From: CAVYGN01 sp964413265
GTDB lineage: Bacteria; Spirochaetota; Brevinematia; Brevinematales; JAOACQ01
Length of the DNA: 64,000 nucleotides
Direction: 5' to 3'
Assembly (NCBI GenBank): GCA_964413265.1
Contig: CAYPRX010000013.1
Coordinates: 1 to 64,000, forward strand
The position numbers were made by a program, and so were the translations under genes. The notes under the pieces are model-generated. The model did not search any database. It had not been told where the DNA came from and saw nothing but the letters and a program-made list of their open reading frames with translations. Positions 33,245-41,725 of the stretch are shown in pieces. The number at the start of each line of letters is the position of its first letter. Position 1 is the stretch's first letter.

Positions 33245-34561
33245 ATGAAATCAAACAAGTATGTTCTAGGTATTGTCACATTAATTTTCATTCTTGCTTG
33301 CGCAGTATCTTTTGGCGCTCAAAAGCTTACCTTTTGGAATATGCCGTTTGTTACCCAGGAAGTATCCACAAATTATGTGAAAATTTTTGAAACTGATGCA
33401 AAAACTGCCCTACCAAACTACACGATTGATAATTTTTATGGTCCTGGTGACTATAAAATTCTGAGACAAAAATATTTACTTCAGGCAAAGACAGGAACCC
33501 CGGATGTTATCGAGGGTTTGCTTGAAGATGAGGCAGTATATGTCAATAATGATATTATTGAACCTCTCGACTCCTATTTTAATGCATGGTCAGATAAGGG
33601 CATGTTTGTAAACAGCACAGTGGAACCTCTTAAGATCAACGGAAAGCTTTACGCCGTGCCTTACAACTCAAATGCCAGGGCTTTGGTATACAGAAAAGAT
33701 CTCCTGAAAAAATACGGTCTGGCGGTTCCCAAGAACTGGGATCAGCTTGTAGCCACAGCTAGGGTAATAACCAAAAAATCGAATAAGGCAGTGTTCGGTT
33801 TATTTGTTTGCACGCTGGTCGGAGATCCCAGGGCGCCCCAGGAATTCATAAGCTGGTATTTCCAGACAAGCAAAAAGAAAAATCCTTTTGCGGTAACCAC
33901 ATCAGGCGGAACAAGGACAGTTAAAGTAACCGCAACACTGGCTCAGCTTGAGAAAGTCCTTGGTTTATATGCAAAACTTTTCACCGGTGATTTTCCCGCC
34001 TGCGATCCCAATCAGAGAGGGACAGGCTGGCCGGTTGAAGATCCGGGTTATGTCGCCGGAAAATGGGCGATGGCCCCTATGGGTCCATGGCTCTGGGGCA
34101 GAAGAGCTGATAGCCCCATGGCAAAAGTAAATCTGGAAAATAATACCGCTATTACAAGACTTCCCTATCCGAAAGACGGCGTAGCCGGAACTTACCTTGA
34201 AGTGAAACCTATTATGATGAATAAGTATGCCGCTGATAAAAATGCCGCATGGGAACTGCTCAAGTATATTACTTCTAAAGAGAAAATGGCTCAGTGGCTT
34301 GTTGATTCCGGCGGAATACCCTGCAGGACTGATTCTCTGAAGATGGATGTTTTTGATAAGGCAGGAGTCAGGTGGTGGATTAACGGTTTTGCTAATGAGC
34401 TGCCTGTTTCGGTTGCCTTAGCTGCTATAAACTGGGCTCCTATAAATGAAGCGAACATGCAGGCCGTGAATTATGTTGTTTATGGAAAGAAGTCTGTAAA
34501 GGAAGCTGCTAAATGGCTGTTGGACACCTATAACGATCTTAACAGTAAAGGTACTTTATAG
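33245..34561 (+). CDS. Sugar ABC transporter substrate-binding protein
   Basis: A 438-residue periplasmic solute-binding protein of the extracellular family 1 (carbohydrate) type. A signal peptide covers about residues 1-25 (LGIVTLIFILACAVSFGAQ); ILAC could be a lipobox. Family features include TPDVIEGLLEDEAVYVNN, LYAVPYNSNARALVYRKDLL, WDQLVATARVITKK, GKWAMAPMGPWLWGRR and a C-terminal AWELLKYITSKEKMAQWL. GAGGAGGG precedes the ATG. First gene of an importer operon; a terminator-like hairpin follows, which would set binding protein above permease levels. Confidence 0.88.
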   Translation: MKSNKYVLGIVTLIFILACAVSFGAQKLTFWNMPFVTQEVSTNYVKIFETDAKTALPNYTIDNFYGPGDYKILRQKYLLQAKTGTPDVIEGLLEDEAVYVNNDIIEPLDSYFNAWSDKGMFVNSTVEPLKINGKLYAVPYNSNARALVYRKDLLKKYGLAVPKNWDQLVATARVITKKSNKAVFGLFVCTLVGDPRAPQEFISWYFQTSKKKNPFAVTTSGGTRTVKVTATLAQLEKVLGLYAKLFTGDFPACDPNQRGTGWPVEDPGYVAGKWAMAPMGPWLWGRRADSPMAKVNLENNTAITRLPYPKDGVAGTYLEVKPIMMNKYAADKNAAWELLKYITSKEKMAQWLVDSGGIPCRTDSLKMDVFDKAGVRWWINGFANELPVSVALAAINWAPINEANMQAVNYVVYGKKSVKEAAKWLLDTYNDLNSKGTL

Positions 34562-34576
34562 ATCAGTTGTCTGAAT

Positions 34577-34612
34577 AAAAAGGGGTGGATTTATTCCACT
34601 CCTTTTTATAAT
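34577..34612 (+). terminator. Rho-independent terminator/attenuator between binding protein and permeases
   Basis: AAAAAGGGGTGGA (34577-34589), a 5-base loop, then TCCACTCCTTTTT (34595-34607) forms a stem of about 12 bp ending in a T run. Its position inside the operon fits partial termination. Confidence 0.7.
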
Positions 34613-34699
34613 AACGGGGAAACTTCTTTTAAAAAAAAGTAAATTATTCTTTTGTTTAAATGTGTATTACGTCATATTAATTGAGGGAAGTTATTGTAT

Positions 34700-35569
34700 A
34701 TGGATAGAAGAAAGGGTTATTATCTGATACTGCCGGCTGTTTTTATAATGTGCATGTTTACACTTTATCCTGTAATAGAGGGGATAAGAGTGGCATTCAC
34801 GGATAAGAGTCTTTTGAGAGGAAGCTATCATTATATAGGTTATGCGAACTATATACAGATGATACAGGATCCTATTTTCTGGGTTTCATTCTGGCATTCG
34901 CTGATATTGACGCCGACAGTCGTGGTATTGCAGCTGGTCCTCGGGATTGTCCTGGCCTGGACTATGAAGCAGAAAATACCCGGCATGGCGATCTTTAAAA
35001 GCCTTATTATGGCAAGCTGGGTAATTCCTGTTGCGGCCACAGTGACCGTATTCAAATTTATGGCACAGCCGGATGTCGGTTTTATTAATATCATTTTAAC
35101 CAGCTTAGGTTTAAAAGAGATGGTGAAATACTGGTTCGGAGTTCCGGAATTTGCAATGCCTTTCATTATATTACTCCATCTCTGGAGGAATGTCCCATTC
35201 TATGGAATTGCATTTTTGGCTGCAATGCAGACTATTCCCATCAGTTCTTATGAATCGGCTGAAATAGACGGTGCCGGGCCTTTTCAGAAGTTCTGGTTTA
35301 TAACCCTTCCCGGAATCAGGAGCATGTTGATCCTGATGGTTACCATACATGTTCTCTGGACTTTTAATAATTTTGATTTTATTTATCTGGCCACTGGAGG
35401 AGGCCCTGTAAATTCGACCGATGTGCTTCCGGTTCTGGTCTACAGGCAGAGCTGGGATAATTATGCGGCGGGTTACGGCGCAAGCATCGGGTCGGTTATG
35501 CTTTTAATAATGGGCTTATATTTTATAGTTTACTTAATGATTCAGGAAAGAGGGGAGTACAAAAGATGA
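34700..35569 (+). CDS. Sugar ABC transporter permease (MalF-like)
   Basis: A 289-residue inner-membrane permease with six hydrophobic segments and the EAA loop SSYESAEIDGAGPFQKFWFITLPGI that docks the ATPase. Start placed at the ATG (34700, MDRRKGYYLILPAVFIMCMF) rather than a TTG two codons earlier. The stop overlaps the next permease by four bases. No ATP-binding subunit is encoded in the operon, so a shared MsmK-like ATPase elsewhere is expected. Confidence 0.88.
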   Translation: MDRRKGYYLILPAVFIMCMFTLYPVIEGIRVAFTDKSLLRGSYHYIGYANYIQMIQDPIFWVSFWHSLILTPTVVVLQLVLGIVLAWTMKQKIPGMAIFKSLIMASWVIPVAATVTVFKFMAQPDVGFINIILTSLGLKEMVKYWFGVPEFAMPFIILLHLWRNVPFYGIAFLAAMQTIPISSYESAEIDGAGPFQKFWFITLPGIRSMLILMVTIHVLWTFNNFDFIYLATGGGPVNSTDVLPVLVYRQSWDNYAAGYGASIGSVMLLIMGLYFIVYLMIQERGEYKR

Positions 35570-36435
35570 AAATTACAGATTTATTAAACTTTAATTTTAA
35601 CAGAAAACAGATAAGAATACGCAACAATATAACAGCATATATTATTGTAGTCCTTTCTCTGATCTTTTTTATATTCCCCATGCTGTGGATTTTTTACTGC
35701 TCATTCCGGACCCAGGAGTCCATTTTTACGGCAAAGTTAATTCCCCCGCTCGAAGGATTTACGCTGATCAATTACTCGAATATATTCAGCGAAACCGACT
35801 TTCCGCGGTATTTTTTGAATTCCATTGAAATTTCCGGACTTGTGACGCTTTTGAGTCTTATAATATCGATATTAGGCGGGTACGGTCTCAGCCGGTACGA
35901 GATAAAGGGTAAAAAAACGATTTTGCTTGGCATATTCTCCACTCAGATGTTTCCTCAGGTTCTTATGCTGATCCCTCTTTTTATCCTTGTTTTTACACTG
36001 AAATTAATAGACAAGAAAATCGGCATCGTCCTTACCCAGCTGATCCTTGTTCTTCCTTTCTGTATGTGGATGTTGAAGTCATATTTCGATACCATACCGA
36101 ACGATGTGGACGATTCTGCCAAGATCGACGGATGCAACATCTTCCAGCTGCTCTGGAAAATTATTCTGCCCATCGCTGCGCCGGGAATCATGGTCGCAGC
36201 ATTTTTCTCTTTTGTAGTATCATGGAGCGATTACCTGATCGTATCTGTCATAAGCCAGAGCCAGAGCACAGCTACTCTTACTTTGATTGTAGCACGCCTT
36301 TCATCTTCCTTGAATATCCGCTGGGGGCTGGTCTGCGCTGCCGTTACCCTTACCATCATTCCGACCCTCTTCCTGTTTTCTTTCGTGCAGAGAAGGCTGA
36401 TAGAGGGTATGACTGCAGGTGCCTTGAGAGAATAA
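35566..36435 (+). CDS. Sugar ABC transporter permease (MalG-like)
   Basis: A 289-residue second permease with six membrane segments and the EAA motif DVDDSAKIDGCNIFQLLWKIILPI. The start overlaps the stop of the MalF-like gene, and the FAD monooxygenase begins 4 bases after its end, so all four genes appear co-transcribed. Confidence 0.88.
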   Translation: MKITDLLNFNFNRKQIRIRNNITAYIIVVLSLIFFIFPMLWIFYCSFRTQESIFTAKLIPPLEGFTLINYSNIFSETDFPRYFLNSIEISGLVTLLSLIISILGGYGLSRYEIKGKKTILLGIFSTQMFPQVLMLIPLFILVFTLKLIDKKIGIVLTQLILVLPFCMWMLKSYFDTIPNDVDDSAKIDGCNIFQLLWKIILPIAAPGIMVAAFFSFVVSWSDYLIVSVISQSQSTATLTLIVARLSSSLNIRWGLVCAAVTLTIIPTLFLFSFVQRRLIEGMTAGALRE

Positions 36436-36439
36436 TCTG

Positions 36440-37642
36440 ATGGCTGATGCAGATGTATTAGTCATAGGGGCCGGGCCTGTAGGAATGATTTCCGCCCTGC
36501 TTGCTAAGAAAGCCGGACTATCTGTGATACTGCTTGAACGAAACAGCAAAAGACAGGAAAATTCAAGGGCAATAGGCATAACACCTCCTTCTCTTGAAAT
36601 TCTGCGTGTTCTTTCCCTTGACAGAGAATTTATCAAACTCGGCGTACCGGTAAAACACTCCGAGATCTGGGGGGAGAAAGTGCTTCTGGGCAGGGTAGAC
36701 TTCTCATGCTTTAAAAGCGAATATAGATTCATTCTGGCACTACCTCAAAATATAACTGAATCGATCCTTGAAAAGACAGTTGGCTCTTCTGTTAAGATCA
36801 ATTTTTTTAGAGGTTATGAACTTACAGAAATAGGAGAAAACAGCGGGATTGTAACTGCAGAAGGAATTTCATCCTCGGGAGAGAGGTTTCAATTTACATC
36901 CCGGTTCGCCATTGCCTGCGACGGGATTAACAGCGTTTCAAGGGAATACCTCGGGATTCCTTTCATAGGAGCGCAATACAGGGAAACATTTCTGATGGGC
37001 GATTTCGAGGATAATTCAGGCTGGAAAGATGAAGCAAGGATCTATTTGACCTCCAGGGGATCTGTTGAATCTTTTCCCATGCCCGGGGGCAAAAGGCGTT
37101 ATGTTCTAAGAACTCCCCATTTTATCAAGGAGAATACATCGGATTTTTTGGAAAATGAGATTCCGGCCAGGTGCAGTGTCGAAATACGGGAAGCTTTCAA
37201 GTTCTGGGAAAGCGCTTTCAGGGTTCAGCGCTATCTTGCCGAACGATTCTATAAAAAGAGGATTTTTTTTTGCGGCGACTCTGCCCATGTAATGTCTCCG
37301 ATCGGGGGCCAGAATATGAATTCCGGTTTTGCAGATGCTGAACTTGCAGTCTGGGCGGTAATGCACATGGTTGAGGATGAAAACAATATTGAGAAACTGT
37401 CGTCTTTTTATACCCGCTTAAGGAAAATATCGGCAAACAGCGCAGCAAGGAGGGCCGAGTTCTTAATGAAAGCCGGTACAGCAGGCGGCCGGATTTTGTC
37501 AGTGGTTCGGGGAACATGCGGTTTTATTATTCTGCACAGCTTTTTAAGGAATATATTCATACCGATGGCGGGAATGCTTAATATTCCCTTCAGAAATATC
37601 AATGCCTCCCGGGAAAAGATATTCCGCCTGACAGGTTTATAA
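36440..37642 (+). CDS. FAD-dependent monooxygenase
   Basis: A 400-residue class A flavoprotein monooxygenase (PF01494 type). It has the N-terminal dinucleotide fold DVLVIGAGPVGMISALLAKKAGL, NSRAIGITPPSLEIL, the ACDGINSVSREYLGI motif (DG loop) and the GDSAHVMSPIGGQNMNSGFADA ribose-binding motif. It probably hydroxylates an aromatic or polyketide-like substrate with NAD(P)H. Its place as last gene of a sugar-type ABC importer operon is odd and suggests the imported compound may be a modified or aromatic glycoside; that is inference only. Confidence 0.85.
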   Translation: MADADVLVIGAGPVGMISALLAKKAGLSVILLERNSKRQENSRAIGITPPSLEILRVLSLDREFIKLGVPVKHSEIWGEKVLLGRVDFSCFKSEYRFILALPQNITESILEKTVGSSVKINFFRGYELTEIGENSGIVTAEGISSSGERFQFTSRFAIACDGINSVSREYLGIPFIGAQYRETFLMGDFEDNSGWKDEARIYLTSRGSVESFPMPGGKRRYVLRTPHFIKENTSDFLENEIPARCSVEIREAFKFWESAFRVQRYLAERFYKKRIFFCGDSAHVMSPIGGQNMNSGFADAELAVWAVMHMVEDENNIEKLSSFYTRLRKISANSAARRAEFLMKAGTAGGRILSVVRGTCGFIILHSFLRNIFIPMAGMLNIPFRNINASREKIFRLTGL

Positions 37643-37674
37643 AATAACCTGCAGGATGCGCCTTATTTGAAACA

Positions 37675-38532
37675 TTACAGGTAGTCTTTAACAAGTTTTT
37701 CAGATAACTCCCATAACAGTCTTCCGGTTTTCTCATCAAGAGAGTTCTCTGCGCAGGGTGTGGGCTTTCTTTTATAAAAATACTTTCCGGAAATACCCTT
37801 CACCGCATCAGAATGGGCGAGATATATAGGTGTATCGGCGCCTTTTTCAGGGGATATCATAAACAAATAAAATAAACGCATCAATGCCCTTATTATCCAG
37901 TTTTTTGTATTGTTTCCGAACCCCGTATTTACTACTCCGGGATGAAGGGCGTTGGAATCAACCCCGAACTCTTTCAGCCGCCTGGCCAGTTCGAAGGCGA
38001 AAAGATTTACGCATATCTTCGAAGCGCTGTATGCTGAAAATCCCTTATAGCTGTTGAGCTTATAGATTTTATCCAGATCGATACTTTTCAAATATGTGTG
38101 AGCTCCGGAAGAGACATGAATGATCCTTGATGGCGAGCTTTTCATAATAAGGTCAAGAAGCAGGTTTGTCAGAAGAAAGTGAGACAGATAATTTACGGCA
38201 AATGTAATCTCTAACCCGTCCTTCGAAGATATTTCATTAAGAAAAAGTCCTCCTGCGTTATTAATAAGAACGTCAAGCCTGTTGAATCTTGACTTGAATT
38301 CCTCTGCAATGCCTTTCACCTCTTTGAGAGAGGTCAGATCTCCCTTTATTCCCTCGACTTTCTTGTTTCCTGTCCTGCCCTTTATTTCATTTATCGCGCT
38401 TGAGATCTTCTTCTCGCTTCTTCCATGAATGATCACTGTCGCTCCCAGACCTGCCAGGGCTTCAGCTGTAGATTTTCCTATTCCGCTTGTTGCTCCTGTT
38501 ACAAGAACCACGCTGTTTTTAATATTTTCCAT
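37675..38532 (-). CDS. Short-chain dehydrogenase/reductase (retinol dehydrogenase-like)
   Basis: A 285-residue classical SDR: VLVTGATSGIGKSTAEALAG (cofactor loop), NNAGG, IIHVSSGAHT (catalytic Ser) and YSASKICVNLFAFELARRL (catalytic Tyr and Lys). The HPGVVNTGFG segment and length resemble retinol-dehydrogenase-type SDRs. The ATG at 38532 (AGGAGG 5 bases upstream) is chosen over the TTG at 38535. A Fur-box-like site lies in the divergent gap upstream. Confidence 0.86.
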   Translation of the reverse strand: MENIKNSVVLVTGATSGIGKSTAEALAGLGATVIIHGRSEKKISSAINEIKGRTGNKKVEGIKGDLTSLKEVKGIAEEFKSRFNRLDVLINNAGGLFLNEISSKDGLEITFAVNYLSHFLLTNLLLDLIMKSSPSRIIHVSSGAHTYLKSIDLDKIYKLNSYKGFSAYSASKICVNLFAFELARRLKEFGVDSNALHPGVVNTGFGNNTKNWIIRALMRLFYLFMISPEKGADTPIYLAHSDAVKGISGKYFYKRKPTPCAENSLDEKTGRLLWELSEKLVKDYL

Positions 38533-38571
38533 CAATACCTCCTGTCGGATAAAGGAATTTTACTATAATTT

Positions 38572-38590
38572 AATAATGATAATCAATAAT
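38572..38590. promoter_or_regulatory. Fur-box-like sequence
   Basis: AATAATGATAATCAATAAT matches the classical 19-bp Fur consensus GATAATGATAATCATTATC at 15 positions. It lies between the SDR and the flagellin-fold gene, where it could govern either. Confidence 0.4.
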
Positions 38591-38646
38591 GTCCATAATT
38601 TGTTATAATCAACATATGGAGATATATTTAAGATAGAGGCTGTTTT

Positions 38647-39402
38647 ATGTTTGTAAGGTTTGCCCTTAGAGGGGCGGTCATAGCGGCGGCCTTAGTGATA
38701 AGCTTTGGGGTCTCAGCCGCAGAGAATTCTTCACTCATCTTTCTAAACCGCATTTTATCAGGCAATGAACTGAACTATGATAAAAATATCAAGCGTATAG
38801 CCGGTGGAAGGCTGCTTCTCTCAGATGATCCGGCAAATTATGCAGTTTATGAAACGCTTGAAAAACATATAAGGGCCTTTCGCAAGGATATAGAAAATAA
38901 GGCTGACCTCATTTCATATTACAATTATCAGGAAGCAGTGACGGGAGATATTACGGATATTCTTCAAAGGGTAAGGGAGCTTGCATTGAAAAGGTTCGAT
39001 CCCTTCTTTTCCGATAGTGAAAGAGATATTATTGACAGGGAGATAGGACAGGACTATGACCAGATAATTCTTGAATTACGGCAGTCTGAGTTCAATGGGA
39101 AGCATATCTTCGAAGATCTGTTCGAAGACGGAGCTGTGAAAAGCCTTTTCCGGGATAAAGACCATTTCAGCCCGGATAATGTAGAGAACCTGATTGATTA
39201 TTTTATATACCAGAGAACTTACACTGGTGCGGAGATTAACAGGCTATTACATGAAATTTATGGCGAAAAGGTCGCTGAAGAGAATATGACAAGGTCACAG
39301 AGCCAGAACGATACCGATATTGCCCGTGAAATGTCATTACTTACGCTTAATCATTTAAAAATGCTTATTAATCTTCTCATGCTGCATGAGGCCAAGAACT
39401 GA
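38647..39402 (+). CDS. Sec-exported flagellin-fold protein
   Basis: A 251-residue protein whose mature part reads like a minimal flagellin. It begins with a cleavable Sec signal peptide (GAVIAAALVISFGVSAAENS, cleavage near residue 25). The N-terminal D0/D1 helices follow (LNRILSGNELNYDKNIKRIA, GGRLLLSDDPANYAVYE, GDITDILQRVRELAL, SERDIIDREIGQDYDQI, SEFNGKHIFEDLF). The C-terminal D0 helix pattern is also present (EENMTRSQSQNDTDIAREMS, LLTLNHLKMLINLLML). Ordinary flagellins have no signal peptide and leave through the flagellar export gate. A structural periplasmic role is inferred. FecR gene converges 2 bases away. Confidence 0.75.
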   Translation: MFVRFALRGAVIAAALVISFGVSAAENSSLIFLNRILSGNELNYDKNIKRIAGGRLLLSDDPANYAVYETLEKHIRAFRKDIENKADLISYYNYQEAVTGDITDILQRVRELALKRFDPFFSDSERDIIDREIGQDYDQIILELRQSEFNGKHIFEDLFEDGAVKSLFRDKDHFSPDNVENLIDYFIYQRTYTGAEINRLLHEIYGEKVAEENMTRSQSQNDTDIAREMSLLTLNHLKMLINLLMLHEAKN

Positions 39403-39404
39403 GT

Positions 39405-40058
39405 TCAATCAGGTTTTGACCAGTTGATCTTGACACCGATTTTAGCAGCTATTAGATTTACGGATTTATCATCATGGTATAATAACCCAGCCTTTGTATA
39501 AACAATACCTGCGGCTGTCCTTGAAAACCTGAGGTCACTGTGGTGAGCTGATTTGATGATAACGGGATTTAAGCCTTCTGAATCGGACAATGTGGCAATT
39601 CCGTTGCAGATGCAGACATAGGTATTGTCATTATCTTCGACCTTTATAAAGAAAGTAGTGCCCCTGACGGCAAGCGCTGCTGTAGAAGTGTGTACCCTGA
39701 AAAGGTCTGCATTTCCGCTGGAGGAATGCTGAAGGTTTTTAAGCACGTTTCCACCTCCTCCTGATTTGATATTTAAGTTTTTAATATTGCCGGACATGTC
39801 CATTTCAATATCGCTGTTTTCTATAATGTGGATAATGTTTTTTTTATTGAATACAATTTCACAGGCCGAATCCTTTCCTGTAACAATCTCTGATTTTTCA
39901 AAAACTGGTTCGTCTATATAGGCAGTTTCACCATTAATTGTCACATTCCCTGAAATAAATATTATTTTACCGTCGAAATCAGACTTACTTCCGCTCATCG
40001 AGGACAGCAAAAAAGCAGAAATTATGAAGCCTGTGATAATCATCAATATTTTTCTCAC
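39405..40058 (-). CDS. FecR-domain exported protein
   Basis: A 217-residue protein with an N-terminal signal (ILMIITGFIISAFLLSSMSG) and a FecR-type beta domain: GKIIFISGNVTINGE, VTGKDSACEIVFNKKNIIHI, and the hallmark STAALAVRGTTFFIKVEDN. Stand-alone FecR domains in spirochaetes are usually surface or periplasmic proteins, not sigma-factor regulators; no FecI or TonB gene adjoins. It converges on the flagellin-fold gene. Confidence 0.75.
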   Translation of the reverse strand: MRKILMIITGFIISAFLLSSMSGSKSDFDGKIIFISGNVTINGETAYIDEPVFEKSEIVTGKDSACEIVFNKKNIIHIIENSDIEMDMSGNIKNLNIKSGGGGNVLKNLQHSSSGNADLFRVHTSTAALAVRGTTFFIKVEDNDNTYVCICNGIATLSDSEGLNPVIIKSAHHSDLRFSRTAAGIVYTKAGLLYHDDKSVNLIAAKIGVKINWSKPD

Positions 40059-40097
40059 AAATCATCCTCCATGATATGGTTATGACAAGGATGCTAT

Positions 40098-41585
40098 TTA
40101 TTTTTTGATCTGTAGTTCGTAATAATAGTCAAGTTTCTTTTCCAGGGCGAATAAGTCCTGCTTGTATTTTAAATTGTATTTTTTTAATATGCTCTTTTCA
40201 ATAAGAGAAAAATAAATTGTCTGATCATTAATATGGGCCAGAATATTTGCCAAATAAACAATATGCACAAGGTCTTTAGTCTCATCAGGCGATAAAAGTG
40301 GCTGATGATGGTAATTTATCACATCGACAATATTATCCGGAAAGTTCCAGTGCCTTGCAATATCAGCTCCGATCCTTGCATGGGATAGACCCAGGGAAAG
40401 CCTTTCAACCATACTGCTGCTGATCCCTTTATCTATGCAGTGACTATTTATCATATCCATGAGAATAGGATAGGCGGTAACCGCTATGATTTTTCCAATA
40501 TCGTGAAGAATTCCGCCTATGTATGCATCATCCTGCAGGTCAATCCGTTTCATGTCATGTGCCAGATGATACGCATATGATGCTACGCGGTAGGAGTGTT
40601 GCCAGATCTCATCCATTTTACCGAATTTTCTGGTGAGGATATTCTGTGTTCCATAAGAATAAAGAAGGTTTTTAAGGCCTTTGAAGCCGATCAGGGATAT
40701 TGCATTCGTAATATTGCTTACCTTTTGAGGGAGCATATACTGAGCTGAATTAACAATCCTGAGAAGTTCCGCGGTAAGAGTCATATCACTTTGAATGACC
40801 GACGCTACTTTGCTGAAAGCCACATCCATGTCAGAAAGCATATTCTCTAATTCTTTGATTTTTTCAGGGAAAACCGGCAGATTGTTTATTTCGGATATGA
40901 TTAAATCTGAGATGTAATCGACCTGCATTTCGGTCACAGTGTCAAGGTAGATATCTACCGAAACCGATGTTTCATTGTTTATATCATCTTTATTTACTTT
41001 ATAGAAACTTTCATCCAACCCTATGCTTCTGAGCATCAGCATAGAAGTTATGAGTCCCAGCCCGGTTCCCTCGGTAAGATCGGAAAGTTTCTGGTATGCT
41101 TCTGCAATGTCCCTTGTCTTTTTGGATTCTTCAATCATATTCCGTATCCTTTCAAGCTCCTCTCTGGTAGGTATATTGCTGTTCTTGACTGATACTGTCA
41201 GGACATGGTTTTTAAGTAAGAAAGATACCCTTGTATAAAGGGAATATTTTTCGAAATCCTGCTTGAAAATATCCAGCTTGTCATGGAAATCTTTTGCGAA
41301 GGTTTCCATACCCTTCTTGTAGTCCGCATGGTCATTTATATTAAGGCTCATGAACTTGAAATAAACCCGTTTCAGATTCGATTTATTGGCATTTGTTACA
41401 AATTCCCTGAGGAAATATGATATTTCATCCATGAGATTTGTTTTATTTATAGAATTTAATATGTTCGCCAGAGCTTCCATTATGAACTCGGACTGTTCGT
41501 GATCGACATATCCGAACTTGAATTCTATAGGTTCGCTCCGGGATATAGCCTCCGAAATTGTGTTCGTAAAATTAGCAATATCCAT
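40098..41585 (-). CDS. HDOD signalling protein with degenerate histidine-kinase-like ATPase domain
   Basis: A 495-residue two-part protein. Residues about 1-230 resemble a GHKL ATPase: an N-box-like FLREFVTNANKSN and a G2-box LTEGTGLGLITSMLMLRS. The G1 box is degenerate (VSVKNSNIPTREE where DxGxG is expected). Residues about 235-450 form an HDOD domain (LPVFPEKIKELENML, ITNAISLIGFKGLKNLLYS, GGILHDIGKII). HDOD proteins act in c-di-GMP-linked or stress signalling. AGAGG lies 4 bases before the ATG. The combination suggests an ATP-sensing regulator that no longer phosphorylates. Confidence 0.8.
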   Translation of the reverse strand: MDIANFTNTISEAISRSEPIEFKFGYVDHEQSEFIMEALANILNSINKTNLMDEISYFLREFVTNANKSNLKRVYFKFMSLNINDHADYKKGMETFAKDFHDKLDIFKQDFEKYSLYTRVSFLLKNHVLTVSVKNSNIPTREELERIRNMIEESKKTRDIAEAYQKLSDLTEGTGLGLITSMLMLRSIGLDESFYKVNKDDINNETSVSVDIYLDTVTEMQVDYISDLIISEINNLPVFPEKIKELENMLSDMDVAFSKVASVIQSDMTLTAELLRIVNSAQYMLPQKVSNITNAISLIGFKGLKNLLYSYGTQNILTRKFGKMDEIWQHSYRVASYAYHLAHDMKRIDLQDDAYIGGILHDIGKIIAVTAYPILMDMINSHCIDKGISSSMVERLSLGLSHARIGADIARHWNFPDNIVDVINYHHQPLLSPDETKDLVHIVYLANILAHINDQTIYFSLIEKSILKKYNLKYKQDLFALEKKLDYYYELQIKK

Positions 41586-41725
41586 ACAGCCTCTTGATAA
41601 TCTATAATTTCAGAACAAAGATTAAACAGTTATAATTTTCGGCCGATGCCTTTTATAACATGAAAGTTTTGCTATCTGAAATCATCATCGCAATTTTTCT
41701 TTTAGTCGCGCAGAACCGTTCAATC

